Positions 51,338-60,419 of a stretch of 64,000 nucleotides of DNA are shown here, one piece after another. A program made the position numbers and the translations under genes. The DNA is from Microbacterium sufflavum (GTDB taxonomy: Bacteria; Actinomycetota; Actinomycetes; Actinomycetales; Microbacteriaceae). The notes beneath the pieces are model-generated. The model saw only the letters and a list, made by a program, of their open reading frames with translations. It was not told where the DNA came from and searched no databases. Position 1 is the first letter of the stretch. Every line of letters starts with the position of its first letter. The DNA is taken from contig NZ_JAHWXK010000001.1 of the NCBI RefSeq assembly GCF_023091155.1, forward strand, positions 1,240,001 through 1,304,000. The letters are read 5' to 3'.

Positions 51338-51733
51338 TCAGGAGGGCGGGTCCGCTGCCGTGGCGAACCGGGCCGCGAGCGTCTCCGCCGCCTCGCGCAG
51401 GGGTTCCGGTCCGACCACCGTGAAGGGCGCATCGAACCGGGCGACCGCGGCGAGCACGCCCACCCACGACCACGAACCCACCGTCACGCGGCAGCGCCCA
51501 TCCGGCCGCTCCTCGACCTCGCCGTCGCCCACCCACGGCACCACCTCCCGCGCCGGAAGCGCGATCACGACCTCGCCGATGCGCGGCCAGCGGTCCTCCG
51601 TGGTCGAGCCCTTCGCCCGCGCCGCCAGGTGGTCGCGGCATCCTCCGCGGGAAGCGGTCGCGAGGGCGTGCTCTGCGGCCTCCGTCACATCGACGCCGCT
51701 CGCGCTCGCGCCCTGCAGTGCCATCGCGATCAC
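51338..51733 (-). pseudogene. C-terminal remnant of a WYL-domain regulator
   Basis: A 131-residue frame ends normally, but its front is missing. VVPWVGDGEVEERPDGRCRVTVGSWSWVGVLAAVARFDAPFTVVGPEPLREAAE matches the C-terminal half of WYL regulators of the YafY type, which are about 230-320 residues with an N-terminal HTH. An in-frame TGA lies about 14 codons upstream of the GTG at 51733, and no HTH is seen on either side of the insert. Codon use is native. The break point lies about 50 bp before the AT-rich island, so insertion of the island probably destroyed the gene. Confidence 0.65.
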
Positions 51734-51780
51734 GACCGCCTGCCTTCATTGGTCGGGAGGTTGACGACAGAAACCGACCG

Positions 51781-52608
51781 CTACCCCTGGCTGATAGCGA
51801 CCTGCAACCACTCATCGAGGTCGCTTGCTAGTCGAGACTCGTTAAAGATGCCACTTTGAAGAATTGACGCCCTTAATAAGTCCTCGAGTAATTGCGGGTC
51901 ACGCACCTTCGCTTTGTTCTTGATCTCATTACCAAATCGGCCGATGAGTAGCAGGGCGATATCGTGCCCATAAGCATATTGTCTGGCGTCATCGAACGTG
52001 GGCGAATCAAACGACGCAAATCCTGCGGCAATTTCGCCCGAAATGGTCCGCGTCGGATCCCACTCACCACCTCTGAACCCGCTGGCAGCAGAAGGATGCT
52101 CGATCCCCGGATTATGAAACCTAACTCTATAGAGGTCGATGACTGCCTCCTGTAAGGCGTCCACCACGGCGGTACCGGGGGGGAGATGGTTGCGAAGGAA
52201 ACTCTCATTCAGGACGTCGAGGACTCGCGCGCTGAACCCATAACTTTCGACTGCTGGATAGTCCGTCCACCATAGAACATCGTTGGCATGTGAGGCTGCT
52301 AATTCTCCGCAGTCGAGGTCAGCGACGCAGCGAATCTGCGATCGACTATGCGGAAACTCTTCGGAAATCCACACAACGCGCTGGCGGGCTCCTTCGGTAA
52401 GCCCTCGGGACTCCAGATCTTGCCAGCTGGCCTCGACGCTATCCGCGGTAATTATGGTGAGATCCGAGATGAGTGCGGAGTCTTTGGCTTCCATCCATCG
52501 TGTGAAGAATATCTTGTCCGTGGGTCCCTCAACAAACAAGAAGCGCCGACCAGTGAGAGAACTCTCCTTAGCGAGTTCGTTAACCTTGGCGCGCGGAGCC
52601 GCGTTCAT
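51781..52608 (-). CDS. DUF4435/TOPRIM-like protein (AriB-like candidate)
   Basis: A 275-residue protein. The opening RRFLFVEGPTDKIFFTRWM has the Glu (Glu27) of the VEG-x-TD motif that starts TOPRIM-type domains in DUF4435. RCVADLDCGELA provides Asp97 and Asp99, and VLWWTDYPAVESYGF (Asp116, Glu121) matches the later acidic motif of the family. In PARIS systems AriB, a DUF4435/TOPRIM nuclease that attacks tRNA, is released from an AAA ATPase. The gene overlaps the AAA gene by 4 bp and follows it, as in PARIS. Alternatives are other AAA/TOPRIM pairs such as AbiL-like or split OLD systems. The fold assignment is more certain than the system name. Confidence 0.7.
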   Translation of the reverse strand: MNAAPRAKVNELAKESSLTGRRFLFVEGPTDKIFFTRWMEAKDSALISDLTIITADSVEASWQDLESRGLTEGARQRVVWISEEFPHSRSQIRCVADLDCGELAASHANDVLWWTDYPAVESYGFSARVLDVLNESFLRNHLPPGTAVVDALQEAVIDLYRVRFHNPGIEHPSAASGFRGGEWDPTRTISGEIAAGFASFDSPTFDDARQYAYGHDIALLLIGRFGNEIKNKAKVRDPQLLEDLLRASILQSGIFNESRLASDLDEWLQVAISQG

Positions 52609-53954
52609 GACGGTACCGGGCTTGAGATGTCGTCAATATCTCCCAGTATCTGTACGGAGTGGGAAGCAACCACAAACTGCACCGAGCTTCCCTCGGTGCA
52701 ACGGAGTAGCTCTCGGAGCAGGACTCGTTGCCATCGCAAACCCAGTGAAAGCTCGGGTTCATCTATGATTACTAGTGCGCCGGAAAAGCGCGCTAAGGTG
52801 GCATTGCTCATCAGAAGAAGCAAGTGCTTTTCCCCGCTTGAGAGGCTCTCGGGGTTCAAGACCTGGCCGTTCTGATCGACCAGTGAGATGCCGCGAAGCG
52901 CGCTGAACCGGAGCTCTTTGCGAGTGAGAAAACCATTGACCGACTGTACAAAGGTATCGATCAACTTCTGGGTGGCGGCGAGTCGGGCAATTTCATCATC
53001 GACGCTGGTAAGATATGGGTCGATTACGGTGTGCAGTTGGCGCAATCGCGTGTCATTTGTGCGGGTGGCCGTCAGGGCTTCGTATATGCCGTGAACCTGC
53101 CGGAGTGAAAGAAGGCCGTACTTCTCGTATGCAGTTCCCCTATCGATTATGTCGCTGCAACGGGTGATGAGATCCACGCGCGCTTCGGCCGCGAGGGGAG
53201 GGCTGGAGGTTCCGGCGAGAACACGATTAGTTATGTCGAGATAGACGCCCTGAGGAGACGCTTCGCTCTGGTCTCTGGAGATCCCGGCTATCGCCAGACG
53301 AGTAAACGCACTCTCGAGGTTGTCGAGGGACTCCCGAACACTCATTCGTCGGTGCAATCGAGCGGCGTGATCGCGCTGCTCTCGGAGGGTCTGGGGCTCG
53401 CTCGTGACTCTAGGAGCCTCCAGGCTCGACAGTACCGCCCGGTCATCTCCTACGAATAGAGTCGCAAGGTCCAGCCGCGCCACTAGCTCCTGGAATGCCC
53501 CGTATGCCGGGCGGCGTTGCCACGACCGGAGTGCGTACCGGCCATCGAGCTCTTCTGCACCCAGGGTAATCTCAACGCCTTGGTCAGGGGCCCCGGGGGG
53601 TGGAGTGATGCGGAACGTGAGCCCGAATACCGCCGCCTCTGCACTATTGGACATTTCGATCGCCCACCCAGAGCGCAGTTCAGCTCCAACCACCTGGATC
53701 GGGATCTCAGCTAGGGCTTGAAAGTGCTCGATACGTGCGTCGAGCAGATAGTAGAGCGCACGTAGGAAGTTCGTTTTTCCCATACCGTTTTCGGCGTAGA
53801 TAACCCGAAGTCGGCTTTCTGGCGTGGTGGGAGAGTCGAAGTCGATCTCGTAGTCAAATTCGCCCAGCACGCGGCGACCCCATACGCGCCGCACCCCGTG
53901 GAGTTTCTTAGCTGACGGTTTCGGTGCAGGCGTGGAATCGACACTGAAGCTCAT
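52605..53954 (-). CDS. AAA/OLD-like ATPase (AriA-like candidate)
   Basis: A 449-residue SMC/ABC-like ATPase. Walker A is YAENGMGKT (Lys60), the signature is SLSSGEKHLLLL (about residues 369-380), Walker B is ALVIIDEPELSL (about 392-402) and the switch His is in VVASHS (His431). A helical insertion of about 200 residues, with no recognised domain, separates Walker A from the signature. The layout is that of AAA_15/AAA_21 proteins in anti-phage systems. The 4-bp overlap with the DUF4435 gene implies a functional pair, in which the ATPase would sense phage and hold the nuclease. The codon use is unlike the surrounding genes. Confidence 0.78.
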   Translation of the reverse strand: MSFSVDSTPAPKPSAKKLHGVRRVWGRRVLGEFDYEIDFDSPTTPESRLRVIYAENGMGKTNFLRALYYLLDARIEHFQALAEIPIQVVGAELRSGWAIEMSNSAEAAVFGLTFRITPPPGAPDQGVEITLGAEELDGRYALRSWQRRPAYGAFQELVARLDLATLFVGDDRAVLSSLEAPRVTSEPQTLREQRDHAARLHRRMSVRESLDNLESAFTRLAIAGISRDQSEASPQGVYLDITNRVLAGTSSPPLAAEARVDLITRCSDIIDRGTAYEKYGLLSLRQVHGIYEALTATRTNDTRLRQLHTVIDPYLTSVDDEIARLAATQKLIDTFVQSVNGFLTRKELRFSALRGISLVDQNGQVLNPESLSSGEKHLLLLMSNATLARFSGALVIIDEPELSLGLRWQRVLLRELLRCTEGSSVQFVVASHSVQILGDIDDISSPVPS

Positions 53955-54559
53955 GGCGTCAGACTATCCGCTGTCGACGCAGGCGTATGCAGATTTGATG
54001 CCCCCGCCGATCGGCGAGGCGGCGGCCCGTCCGTGCGCGGCACCCGAAGTCTGCACCGAGCAAAGTGGAAATCGACGCCCACTCGTGTGAATCGTGGATT
54101 CCACGGCGGTCCGCGGGCAGCGGGCAGCAGAACGAAGGACCGCTCATGACTATCCCCACGTCCCGTCGCCTCAACTGCCCTGGCACGGTCTGGTAGCGCT
54201 CGACATCTACCGCGACGCGTTCGGAGGCGGAGCCACCGCCGCGACGTGCCGCCAGTTCAGCCTGCCCGAGGGATATGCCCGACTTCGACGACAGCGTGTT
54301 CGGACGGCTGGACGGGCCGGCCCGGCGAGCGGAGCAGGACATCCCGGCTAAGAAGAAGTCGATCCGACCGCGACGGCGGGCGCCACCATGCGCGTGAACG
54401 ACACGGTGTTCATCGACCGCACGTCGTTTCAGTCGCTGCGCGGGGACTCCTTCGACGAGGTTGGGGACTACTAGCACCGGCTCGCGGACAAGTGCGTTGC
54501 TGATCCGTCGACCGTCGGCCCTCCGGCGTACGCCACCCGCCCGACTTCCATTTGCCGCG
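53955..54559. other. 605-bp decayed region next to the defence insertion
   Basis: No intact gene is seen. Short frames on the plus strand read like broken fragments, for example PQLPWHGLVALDIYRDAFGGG near 54165-54225, MPDFDDSVFGRLDGPARRAEQ near 54277-54340, and MRVNDTVFIDRTSFQSLRGD near 54388-54447, each in a different frame. This pattern suggests a decayed gene with frameshifts. It does not contain a recognisable WYL N-terminus. Confidence 0.5.
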
Positions 54560-55306
54560 TCAGACCGGGGGCCACTGCGGGTGGCGGGCCACGGCCACGC
54601 GGGCGGAGAGGTCCGCGAGCACCGGGGAGCCCGTGCCCGCGGCGGCGTCCGCGTCGGACAGGCCCAGGGCGTCGGCGAGGCCGAGCGCGAGCAGGGCGTG
54701 CCCGGCGGCGCTCGGGTGGAACGCGTCGTCGAGCAGTCCCCACGGCATGTCCTCGTTGCCCGGACCGGTGCCCGCGGAGAACGCGGTGAAGGCGGCGTGC
54801 TGGTCGACCAGGATCACGCCCTCGGCCCCTGCGACGTCGCGGATCGCCTGCGCGAAGTCGCCGATGCGGGCGCGGTCGGGCGCATGGAGCAGGTCGACCG
54901 CGGGCGGGGTCTGCAGCACCGGCACGGCGCCGAGGTCGCGCACGCGTCGTACGAACTCCGCGATCGACCGTGCGAACGCGGACACCTCGATCACGGGGTC
55001 GAGCCACTGCGTGGTGCAGTCGTTCGTGCCGATCATGAGCGTCACCACGTCGGGCCGCCAGTGGGCCACGCGGCGCTCGAAGTCGTCGAGGATCAGGTCG
55101 GCGCGCCAGCCGGTGATGGCCGTGTTGATCACGGTGTCCTGCACGCGCCCGCGGTCGCCCCGGATCAGCTCGTGCAGGTGCTCGACGTAGTTCCTGGCGC
55201 CGCGGGTGTGGATGAGGCCGTGCGTGATCGAGTCGCCCGTGCACACCCAGGTGACCGGCGCCCCGGAGGCCAGGAGCCCCCGGAGCGCCGTGCGGTCGTC
55301 CGTCAT
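54560..55306 (-). CDS. SGNH/GDSL-type hydrolase
   Basis: A 248-residue cytoplasmic SGNH protein. Block I is VCTGDSITHGL, the Gly is in INTAITGWRADLIL, block III is MIGTNDCTTQW and block V is DDAFHPSAAGHALL. It closely resembles the protein at 2385-3116 in these blocks, so the two are paralogues. Here it is the last gene of locus C, with its ATG overlapping the preceding propeller gene by 4 bp. A deacylase acting on an acetylated or esterified sugar would fit this position. The exact substrate is unknown. Confidence 0.86.
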   Translation of the reverse strand: MTDDRTALRGLLASGAPVTWVCTGDSITHGLIHTRGARNYVEHLHELIRGDRGRVQDTVINTAITGWRADLILDDFERRVAHWRPDVVTLMIGTNDCTTQWLDPVIEVSAFARSIAEFVRRVRDLGAVPVLQTPPAVDLLHAPDRARIGDFAQAIRDVAGAEGVILVDQHAAFTAFSAGTGPGNEDMPWGLLDDAFHPSAAGHALLALGLADALGLSDADAAAGTGSPVLADLSARVAVARHPQWPPV

Positions 55307-56472
55307 CCGGTGACCTTGAGCTGCACGTCGATGAACCGCGGGCGGTAGATCGAGGCGTCGTCGTACACGTCGCCCACGTTGTCGAACGTGTTCACGTTGT
55401 ACGACACCAGGATGCGGTTGCCCTGGCGCAGGTTCGGGTGCTCGTGCGCGTTGTAGGTGAACACGTCGGGGTCGCCGTAGCTGCCCAGCGCTCCGGTCTC
55501 GGGCGTGCGGTACAGCTCGACCGGGTCGGTGAACGGGCCGATCGGCGAGCACGAGGTGCGCGCGACGATGCGGGTGCTGAACAGCTCCGAGGTGTCCTGC
55601 GTCACGAGCAGGTAGCCGTCGCGGTAGGGCGCGACGCTGAACTCGTTCGCGACGTACGGCACCACGGGCACCGCGTCGGTCTCGGCGGCCGACCATCCGG
55701 TGCCGTTCCAGTACGTCCAGGTGCCCGTGAGGCCGTCGCGGTCCTGCACGCGGGCGACGTAGGCGGAGCGCACTCCACCCGGGTCGGCGATGCCGTAGAC
55801 GTACGTCGTGCCGCGCTCCTCCAGCGTCCACGAGCCCCAGTTGATGCCCGTCGCGGAGGGGAGGTCGACGATCGACTCGAGCTGCAGCGTCTGCCCGTCG
55901 AGCGTGGCCAGCCGGTTCGCGGTCCACGCGAAGTCCCACTGGCCGGTGCCGGTGCGCGCGAACTGCAGCAGCGGCACCTGCACGGTCCCGTCGCGGCCGG
56001 GGGTCGGGTCGCCGATCCAGTACCACTTGCCGTCGGGCTCGGGCGGGATGATGCCGGCCGGGTCGTCGGGGGTGCCGCCGGTTATCGTGGTCAGGTTCCC
56101 CCGGCGGTCCTGCACCACCACGGAGTTGTTCACGAAGGGGGAGTCGGTGGGCCGCGAGCCGTCGGGGTTCACGGTGCCGAGGAACGTGTCGGAGAAGAAC
56201 CATCCGGTCTTCCCCTTGCCGAGCGGCAGGGAGTAGGTGCTGTCGCCACCGGTCCATTCGCCTCCCGTGTTGCCGTAGGTGGTGAACGTGTCGGTGAGGC
56301 CCTGGTTCACGCTCGCGGTGGCGGTGAGCGTCTTGTCCACCAGGGAGCACTGGCCGGGGCCGCTGCCGTGTCCTCCGCCGGCGGGCACGGCGGCCGTCGC
56401 GGGTGCGGCGAACAGCGCTCCGGCGCCGAGGGCTGCGGCGGCGAGGCCTGCCGCGATCGTGCGTCTTCTCAT
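55303..56472 (-). CDS. Secreted five-bladed-propeller-like protein (DUF4185/GH-like)
   Basis: A 389-residue secreted protein. The N-terminus MRRRTIAAGLAAAALGAGALF with basic residues and an ATAA cleavage region looks like a Sec or Tat-like signal. The mature part shows propeller-like repeats (GWFFSDTFLG, WYWIGDPTPG, TYVYGIADPG, EFSVAPYRDGYLLVTQ, NRILVSYNVNTFDN), as in DUF4185 and GH43/117-like glycosidases. No catalytic triad could be fixed by eye. The ATG at 56472 follows AAGGAG eight bases away, and a GTG at 56481 is a poorer start. It lies between the six-hairpin glycosidase and the SGNH gene and is probably the extracellular component of locus C. Confidence 0.72.
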   Translation of the reverse strand: MRRRTIAAGLAAAALGAGALFAAPATAAVPAGGGHGSGPGQCSLVDKTLTATASVNQGLTDTFTTYGNTGGEWTGGDSTYSLPLGKGKTGWFFSDTFLGTVNPDGSRPTDSPFVNNSVVVQDRRGNLTTITGGTPDDPAGIIPPEPDGKWYWIGDPTPGRDGTVQVPLLQFARTGTGQWDFAWTANRLATLDGQTLQLESIVDLPSATGINWGSWTLEERGTTYVYGIADPGGVRSAYVARVQDRDGLTGTWTYWNGTGWSAAETDAVPVVPYVANEFSVAPYRDGYLLVTQDTSELFSTRIVARTSCSPIGPFTDPVELYRTPETGALGSYGDPDVFTYNAHEHPNLRQGNRILVSYNVNTFDNVGDVYDDASIYRPRFIDVQLKVTG

Positions 56473-56578
56473 ATCGATCACTCCTTCGTGTTCGGGTGGT
56501 GCGGGGGTGGTGCGTCTGGGGGCCCGTCGTCTCGTCGGCGGCGCGGGCTCTCAAGAGAGCGGAGCGCGAGGAAGGGCG

Positions 56579-58699
56579 TCATCGGCCAGGGGTGCGGGTG
56601 ATCCCTCCGGCCGCGTCGATGTCGTACGCGCGCTCGCCGACGCGCAGGCCGCGCAGCACGGCGTGCGGGTCGAGGGCGGCCACGCAGCCGGCCGCGCGCA
56701 CCGTGCCGTCCGCGGCGACCGACACCCCGAACAGCGCCTCGATCACGAGCTCGATCCAGGCGCCCGACGACGAGCACGCCCAGTCGATGATGTACGGCAG
56801 CTGGGGTGGGGCCTTGCGGGCGCCGCCGTTGATGCCGGGCACCGCCTCGTCGACGAAGTGCGCCTGGCCCATCGGGCCCTGGTTCGCGGTGCGGGAGAGC
56901 CCCTCGACCCAGGCCGTCAGCACCTCGGGTGCTCCGAGGGCGGCGAGCGCGCGTCCGGCGTCGGCGGGCCAGGCGGGGTAGGCGCCGTTCCACTGGTGGT
57001 CGGGGCGCGGGCTGTAGCTGGCGTCGGGGTCCCAGGGCGAGAGCGCCCGCATCCAGTTGTCGGTCTGCAGCTCCCGCTGGAAGAACGCGACCATGTCGTC
57101 GCGCACGCCCGGGGTCAGGTCGTCGGCGATGGTGGTGCCGACGATGCTGAAGTCGTAGCAGTGGCGCACCGGCAGCAGCGTGCCGTCGGGTTGCCCGGCG
57201 GCGAAGATACCGGTCCCGGGGAGATACCGCTCGATCACCGCGGGCAGCAGCGCCTCGGCCTCGGCGCGCAGCTCGGCCGCGGCGGTCTCGTCTCCCTGCA
57301 GTGCGGCGAGGTCGGCGGCCGTGCGCATGCTCCACACGTTCGCGGCGTTGAGGCTCGCGACCTCGTGCGTGTAGGAGCTGACGCACTCCAGCAGGTTGTC
57401 GATCTCGCCGTAGTCGGCCAGCGCGGTGTCGCGCCGTAACTCCTTCCAGTTCGTCGCCCACTCCCGCACCGACCGGGCGACCGTCTGATCCCCCACGATC
57501 TCGTCGAGGAAGGCCACGTCGCCGGTGAACCGCACGTAGTCGTGCACGAGCCGGGTCATGGCGTAGTCGTTCACCGAGTACCAGCGGCCGACGGGGCCGC
57601 CCGTGAGCGAGGAGGTGCCGAAGTGCGAGTGGATGTCGAGGGAGATCCAGTGCCGCACCTGCGCCCGCATCTCGTCGGGGTCGAGCAGGGCGTGGCTGAC
57701 GGAGCTGAGGCTGTAGTCCCAGATGAACGTGGTGGTGCCCCAGTAGTTCGGCATCAGCGTGTCGTACGACCGCCCGAGCACGTTGCCGGCGAAGTCGCGG
57801 CGGAACCAGATCACCCCGAGCACCGCCCACCAGTACAGGCGCCGCAGCGGCTCGGACGCGGTGTCGAGCAGCGGCAGGGCGCCCGAGAACTCGGTGTCGG
57901 CGGAGTCGAACGCGGCCCGCATCTGCCGGTTCCAGAACTCCTGCGCGGCGGTCAGGGCCGCGGGCACGTCGGCCGACACGAGCGCGTACGTGCGGGCGGC
58001 GTCGTCGCGCGAGAGGCCGAGCGCCTGCACGTAGGCCGTGCGGGAGACGGCGCCCGCCGGCACGGTGAGCACGGCCGACAGCTCGCCGCCGCGACCGTTG
58101 CCGCCGATGCCCGTGTCGAACGCGTCGGGCAGCTCGGCCACGCCGCTCAGCGCCGCGGATCCTCCGGTGAGGCCCTGCACGCTCCACGCCGCGGCATCGG
58201 CGGAGGCGAAGACGAGGCACTCGCCGTCGACCGTGGCGGTGTCGCGCTCGGAGGGCGACTCGGCGTCGAGCCAGGCGTCGGCGGAGCGGGTCACGCGTGC
58301 CGCGGCCGAGAGCCCGATGCGCACCTCGCGGTCGGTCGCTCCGGTGTTGCGCACCGCGATGTCGATCGCCACCGCCGTCCGCCCCGGCACGCACACGGTC
58401 GTCGTCTCGATCTCGAGCTCGCCCACGGTCGCCCGCCGCACCACCCGGTCGGGCCGCCACTCGTGCGTGACGGCGACGCCGTACGACGCGAACAGCCGGC
58501 CGTCGACGAACAGCACCGCGGTCTGCGTGAGCCCCTGCGACACGGGCGGGAACTGCACGGCGCTGAGTGCGGTGAGGTCGTGATCGACGCGCACCGTGCC
58601 GAGCATGTTCGTCAGGCCCGTGGGCGCGATCATGTCGTCGTAGTGATGCGTGACCGCATCGGCGACCAGATCCTCGACGGTGGGGATGAGGGGATTCAT
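56579..58699 (-). CDS. Six-hairpin glycosidase-like protein, (alpha/alpha)6 barrel
   Basis: A 706-residue cytoplasmic protein without a signal peptide. The first ~270 residues look like a beta-sandwich domain (TVRVDHDLTALSAVQFPPV, RVDHDLT-type), and residues about 280-660 an alpha-helical toroid with WWAVLGVIWFRRDFAGNVLGRSYDTLMPNYWGTTTFIWDYSLSS, a GxxxWYS-type segment and PYIIDWACSSSGAWIELVIEALFG. The nearest comparison is with MGH1/GH63-like and other inverting (alpha/alpha)6 glycosidases. I cannot place a numbered GH family. Being cytoplasmic and next to a sugar importer, it probably splits imported oligosaccharides. Confidence 0.72.
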   Translation of the reverse strand: MNPLIPTVEDLVADAVTHHYDDMIAPTGLTNMLGTVRVDHDLTALSAVQFPPVSQGLTQTAVLFVDGRLFASYGVAVTHEWRPDRVVRRATVGELEIETTTVCVPGRTAVAIDIAVRNTGATDREVRIGLSAAARVTRSADAWLDAESPSERDTATVDGECLVFASADAAAWSVQGLTGGSAALSGVAELPDAFDTGIGGNGRGGELSAVLTVPAGAVSRTAYVQALGLSRDDAARTYALVSADVPAALTAAQEFWNRQMRAAFDSADTEFSGALPLLDTASEPLRRLYWWAVLGVIWFRRDFAGNVLGRSYDTLMPNYWGTTTFIWDYSLSSVSHALLDPDEMRAQVRHWISLDIHSHFGTSSLTGGPVGRWYSVNDYAMTRLVHDYVRFTGDVAFLDEIVGDQTVARSVREWATNWKELRRDTALADYGEIDNLLECVSSYTHEVASLNAANVWSMRTAADLAALQGDETAAAELRAEAEALLPAVIERYLPGTGIFAAGQPDGTLLPVRHCYDFSIVGTTIADDLTPGVRDDMVAFFQRELQTDNWMRALSPWDPDASYSPRPDHQWNGAYPAWPADAGRALAALGAPEVLTAWVEGLSRTANQGPMGQAHFVDEAVPGINGGARKAPPQLPYIIDWACSSSGAWIELVIEALFGVSVAADGTVRAAGCVAALDPHAVLRGLRVGERAYDIDAAGGITRTPGR

Positions 58700-58723
58700 G
58701 ATGCCTTTCGAGGCGGAGGGGGA

Positions 58724-59536
58724 TCAGTACTGGCCGAGCGCGAGGCCCTTGGCGAAGAACCGCTGGGTGCAGAGGAACAGGATGACGGTGGGCAGCGACA
58801 CCAGCACGGCCGCGGCGAGCACGACCGACATCTGCGCGCCGCCGTAGGTGCTCTGCATGCCCGACAGCGTGGTGATGATGGGGCGGATGTCGTCGGACTG
58901 GCTGAGCGTGAGGCCGAGCAGCAGGTCGTTCCACACGAACGTGGCCTGCAGGATGAAGATCGCGACCAGCGCGCTCGACGCCATCGGCAGGTACATCCGG
59001 GTGAAGATGCGCCAGGTGGTGGCGCCGTCGAGCACCGCGGCCTCGAACACGTTGTGCGCGACGCCGGTGAAGAAGTTGCGCATCACGAACGCCGAGAACG
59101 GCACCGAGATCACGGTGTAGATCATGATCATGCCGAGCCGGGTGTCGAAGAGCCCGGTGCGGGAGTAGGCGTCGAACAGGGGCAGCAGCACCATCTGCAG
59201 CGGGAACACCGTGCCGCCGAAGATCACGACGAACCACAGGAAGCCGCGCTTGAGGCGCAGGGCCACGATCGCGAAGCCGGCCGCCGCCCCCACGAGCACG
59301 GCGATGGTGGGCGACACGATCGAGTAGATGAGGGTGCTGACGATGCTGTCGCCGATGCCGGAGAGCTCGAGCGCTTGGCCGAAGTTCTCGAACAGGTGGA
59401 AGTCGGTGGGGATCCACGACTCCTTCGACGTGAAGGTGGTCGGGTCCTTCATGGCATTCACGACCAGCAGGTACGCGGGCAGCAGCCACACGATCCCGAG
59501 GACGACGAGCACGGCGGTGCGGATGATCTTCGACAT
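58724..59536 (-). CDS. Carbohydrate ABC transporter permease (MalG/UgpE-like)
   Basis: A 270-residue permease with six membrane helices. The EAA loop is FEAAVLDGATTWRIFTRMYLPMA and the C-terminus reads FFAKGLALGQY. The ATG at 59536 shares one base with the stop of the partner permease (TGATG overlap). It follows GGAG at five bases. It is part of a second sugar importer without an ATPase gene. Confidence 0.91.
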   Translation of the reverse strand: MSKIIRTAVLVVLGIVWLLPAYLLVVNAMKDPTTFTSKESWIPTDFHLFENFGQALELSGIGDSIVSTLIYSIVSPTIAVLVGAAAGFAIVALRLKRGFLWFVVIFGGTVFPLQMVLLPLFDAYSRTGLFDTRLGMIMIYTVISVPFSAFVMRNFFTGVAHNVFEAAVLDGATTWRIFTRMYLPMASSALVAIFILQATFVWNDLLLGLTLSQSDDIRPIITTLSGMQSTYGGAQMSVVLAAAVLVSLPTVILFLCTQRFFAKGLALGQY

Positions 59537-60411
59537 CACATCTCCTTCTTCGGGGAGAGCTGCTGGCGCAGGTACAGCACCGACGCGACGAGGGTGATCA
59601 CGGTCAGGAACACCGCGATCGCGGAGCCGAGGCCGTAGTCGCTGTTCACGAACGTCTCCTTGTACATCGTCAGCGCGAGGGTCTCGGAGACGGTGCCGGG
59701 TCCGCCCTTGGTCATGCCCCACACGATGTCGAAGGTCTTGAGGCTCGCGACGATCGAGAGCCCGACGACCACGGCGGTGAGCGGGCGCAGCATGGGCCAC
59801 AGGATGCTCGTGAAGAGCCGGACGCCGCCGGCGCCGTCGATGCGCGCGGCCTCCAGGGGCTCCTTCGGGATGGCCTGGAGCCCGATCGTGAACAGCAGCG
59901 CGTTCACGCCGACGCCCTGCCACGACGAGGCGATGATCATCACGACGGTGTTGAGCGGGGCGTCGAGCAGCCACCGGGGCGGGTCGGTGATCCCGAACGC
60001 CGCGAGGGCCTGGTCGAGCGCGCCGCCCGAGGAGAGGATGAACGACCACACCACGCCGACGCCGATGCCGGAGAGGGCGTAGGGGATGAGGAACGGGAGG
60101 CGCAGCCAGATGCCCCCGCCGAGGTTCCAGGTGAGCAGCGCGATCGCCAGGCCGATGCCGACCGGGATGATCAGGGTGCCGATCACCCAGAGCACGGTGT
60201 TCATCGCGGAGCCCACGAAGTCGGCGTCGGTGAACATCTCGACGTAGTTGTCGAGCCCGATCCAGTCGGGGCTGCCGAGGCCGTTGTACGACGTGAAGCT
60301 GAGGAACACCGTCCACAGCAGCGGGAGGTAGAGCAGGACCGCCACCAGGATCACGCCCGGGGCGACGAAGCCCCGGGCGGACCACTGGTACGGCGTCTTC
60401 TGATGCGCCAT
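59536..60411 (-). CDS. Carbohydrate ABC transporter permease (MalF/UgpA-like)
   Basis: A 291-residue permease. Helix 1 is FVAPGVILVAVLLYLPLLW, the EAA loop is PLEAARIDGAGGVRLFTSILWPMLRP and the segment MTKGGPGTVSETLALTMYKE follows, all typical of MalF/UgpA-like subunits. It lies 9 bp after the binding-protein gene and is the second gene of the operon. A shared MsiK/UgpC-type ATPase must supply energy, as for the locus A importer. Confidence 0.92.
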   Translation of the reverse strand: MAHQKTPYQWSARGFVAPGVILVAVLLYLPLLWTVFLSFTSYNGLGSPDWIGLDNYVEMFTDADFVGSAMNTVLWVIGTLIIPVGIGLAIALLTWNLGGGIWLRLPFLIPYALSGIGVGVVWSFILSSGGALDQALAAFGITDPPRWLLDAPLNTVVMIIASSWQGVGVNALLFTIGLQAIPKEPLEAARIDGAGGVRLFTSILWPMLRPLTAVVVGLSIVASLKTFDIVWGMTKGGPGTVSETLALTMYKETFVNSDYGLGSAIAVFLTVITLVASVLYLRQQLSPKKEM

Positions 60412-60419
60412 CCGCTCGC

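Larger units (their letters stand above)
51734..53954. other. Horizontally acquired insertion (PARIS-like defence genes)
   Basis: The stretch is clearly richer in A and T than the rest of the window (for example TTA, AAT and ATA codons, rare elsewhere). It abuts the truncated WYL gene on one side and non-coding, degenerate sequence on the other. It contains only the AAA and DUF4435 genes. No integrase, terminal repeat or duplicated target was found by eye, so the mode of entry is open. Confidence 0.7.

Noticed and set aside
51264..51815. 183-codon minus-strand frame over the WYL remnant
   Set aside because: It overlaps the WYL frame in a different phase and has no domain; the WYL frame has recognisable conserved blocks.
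53959..54477. 172-codon minus-strand frame in the decayed region
   Set aside because: The translation looks random and has no HTH that could be the missing WYL N-terminus.
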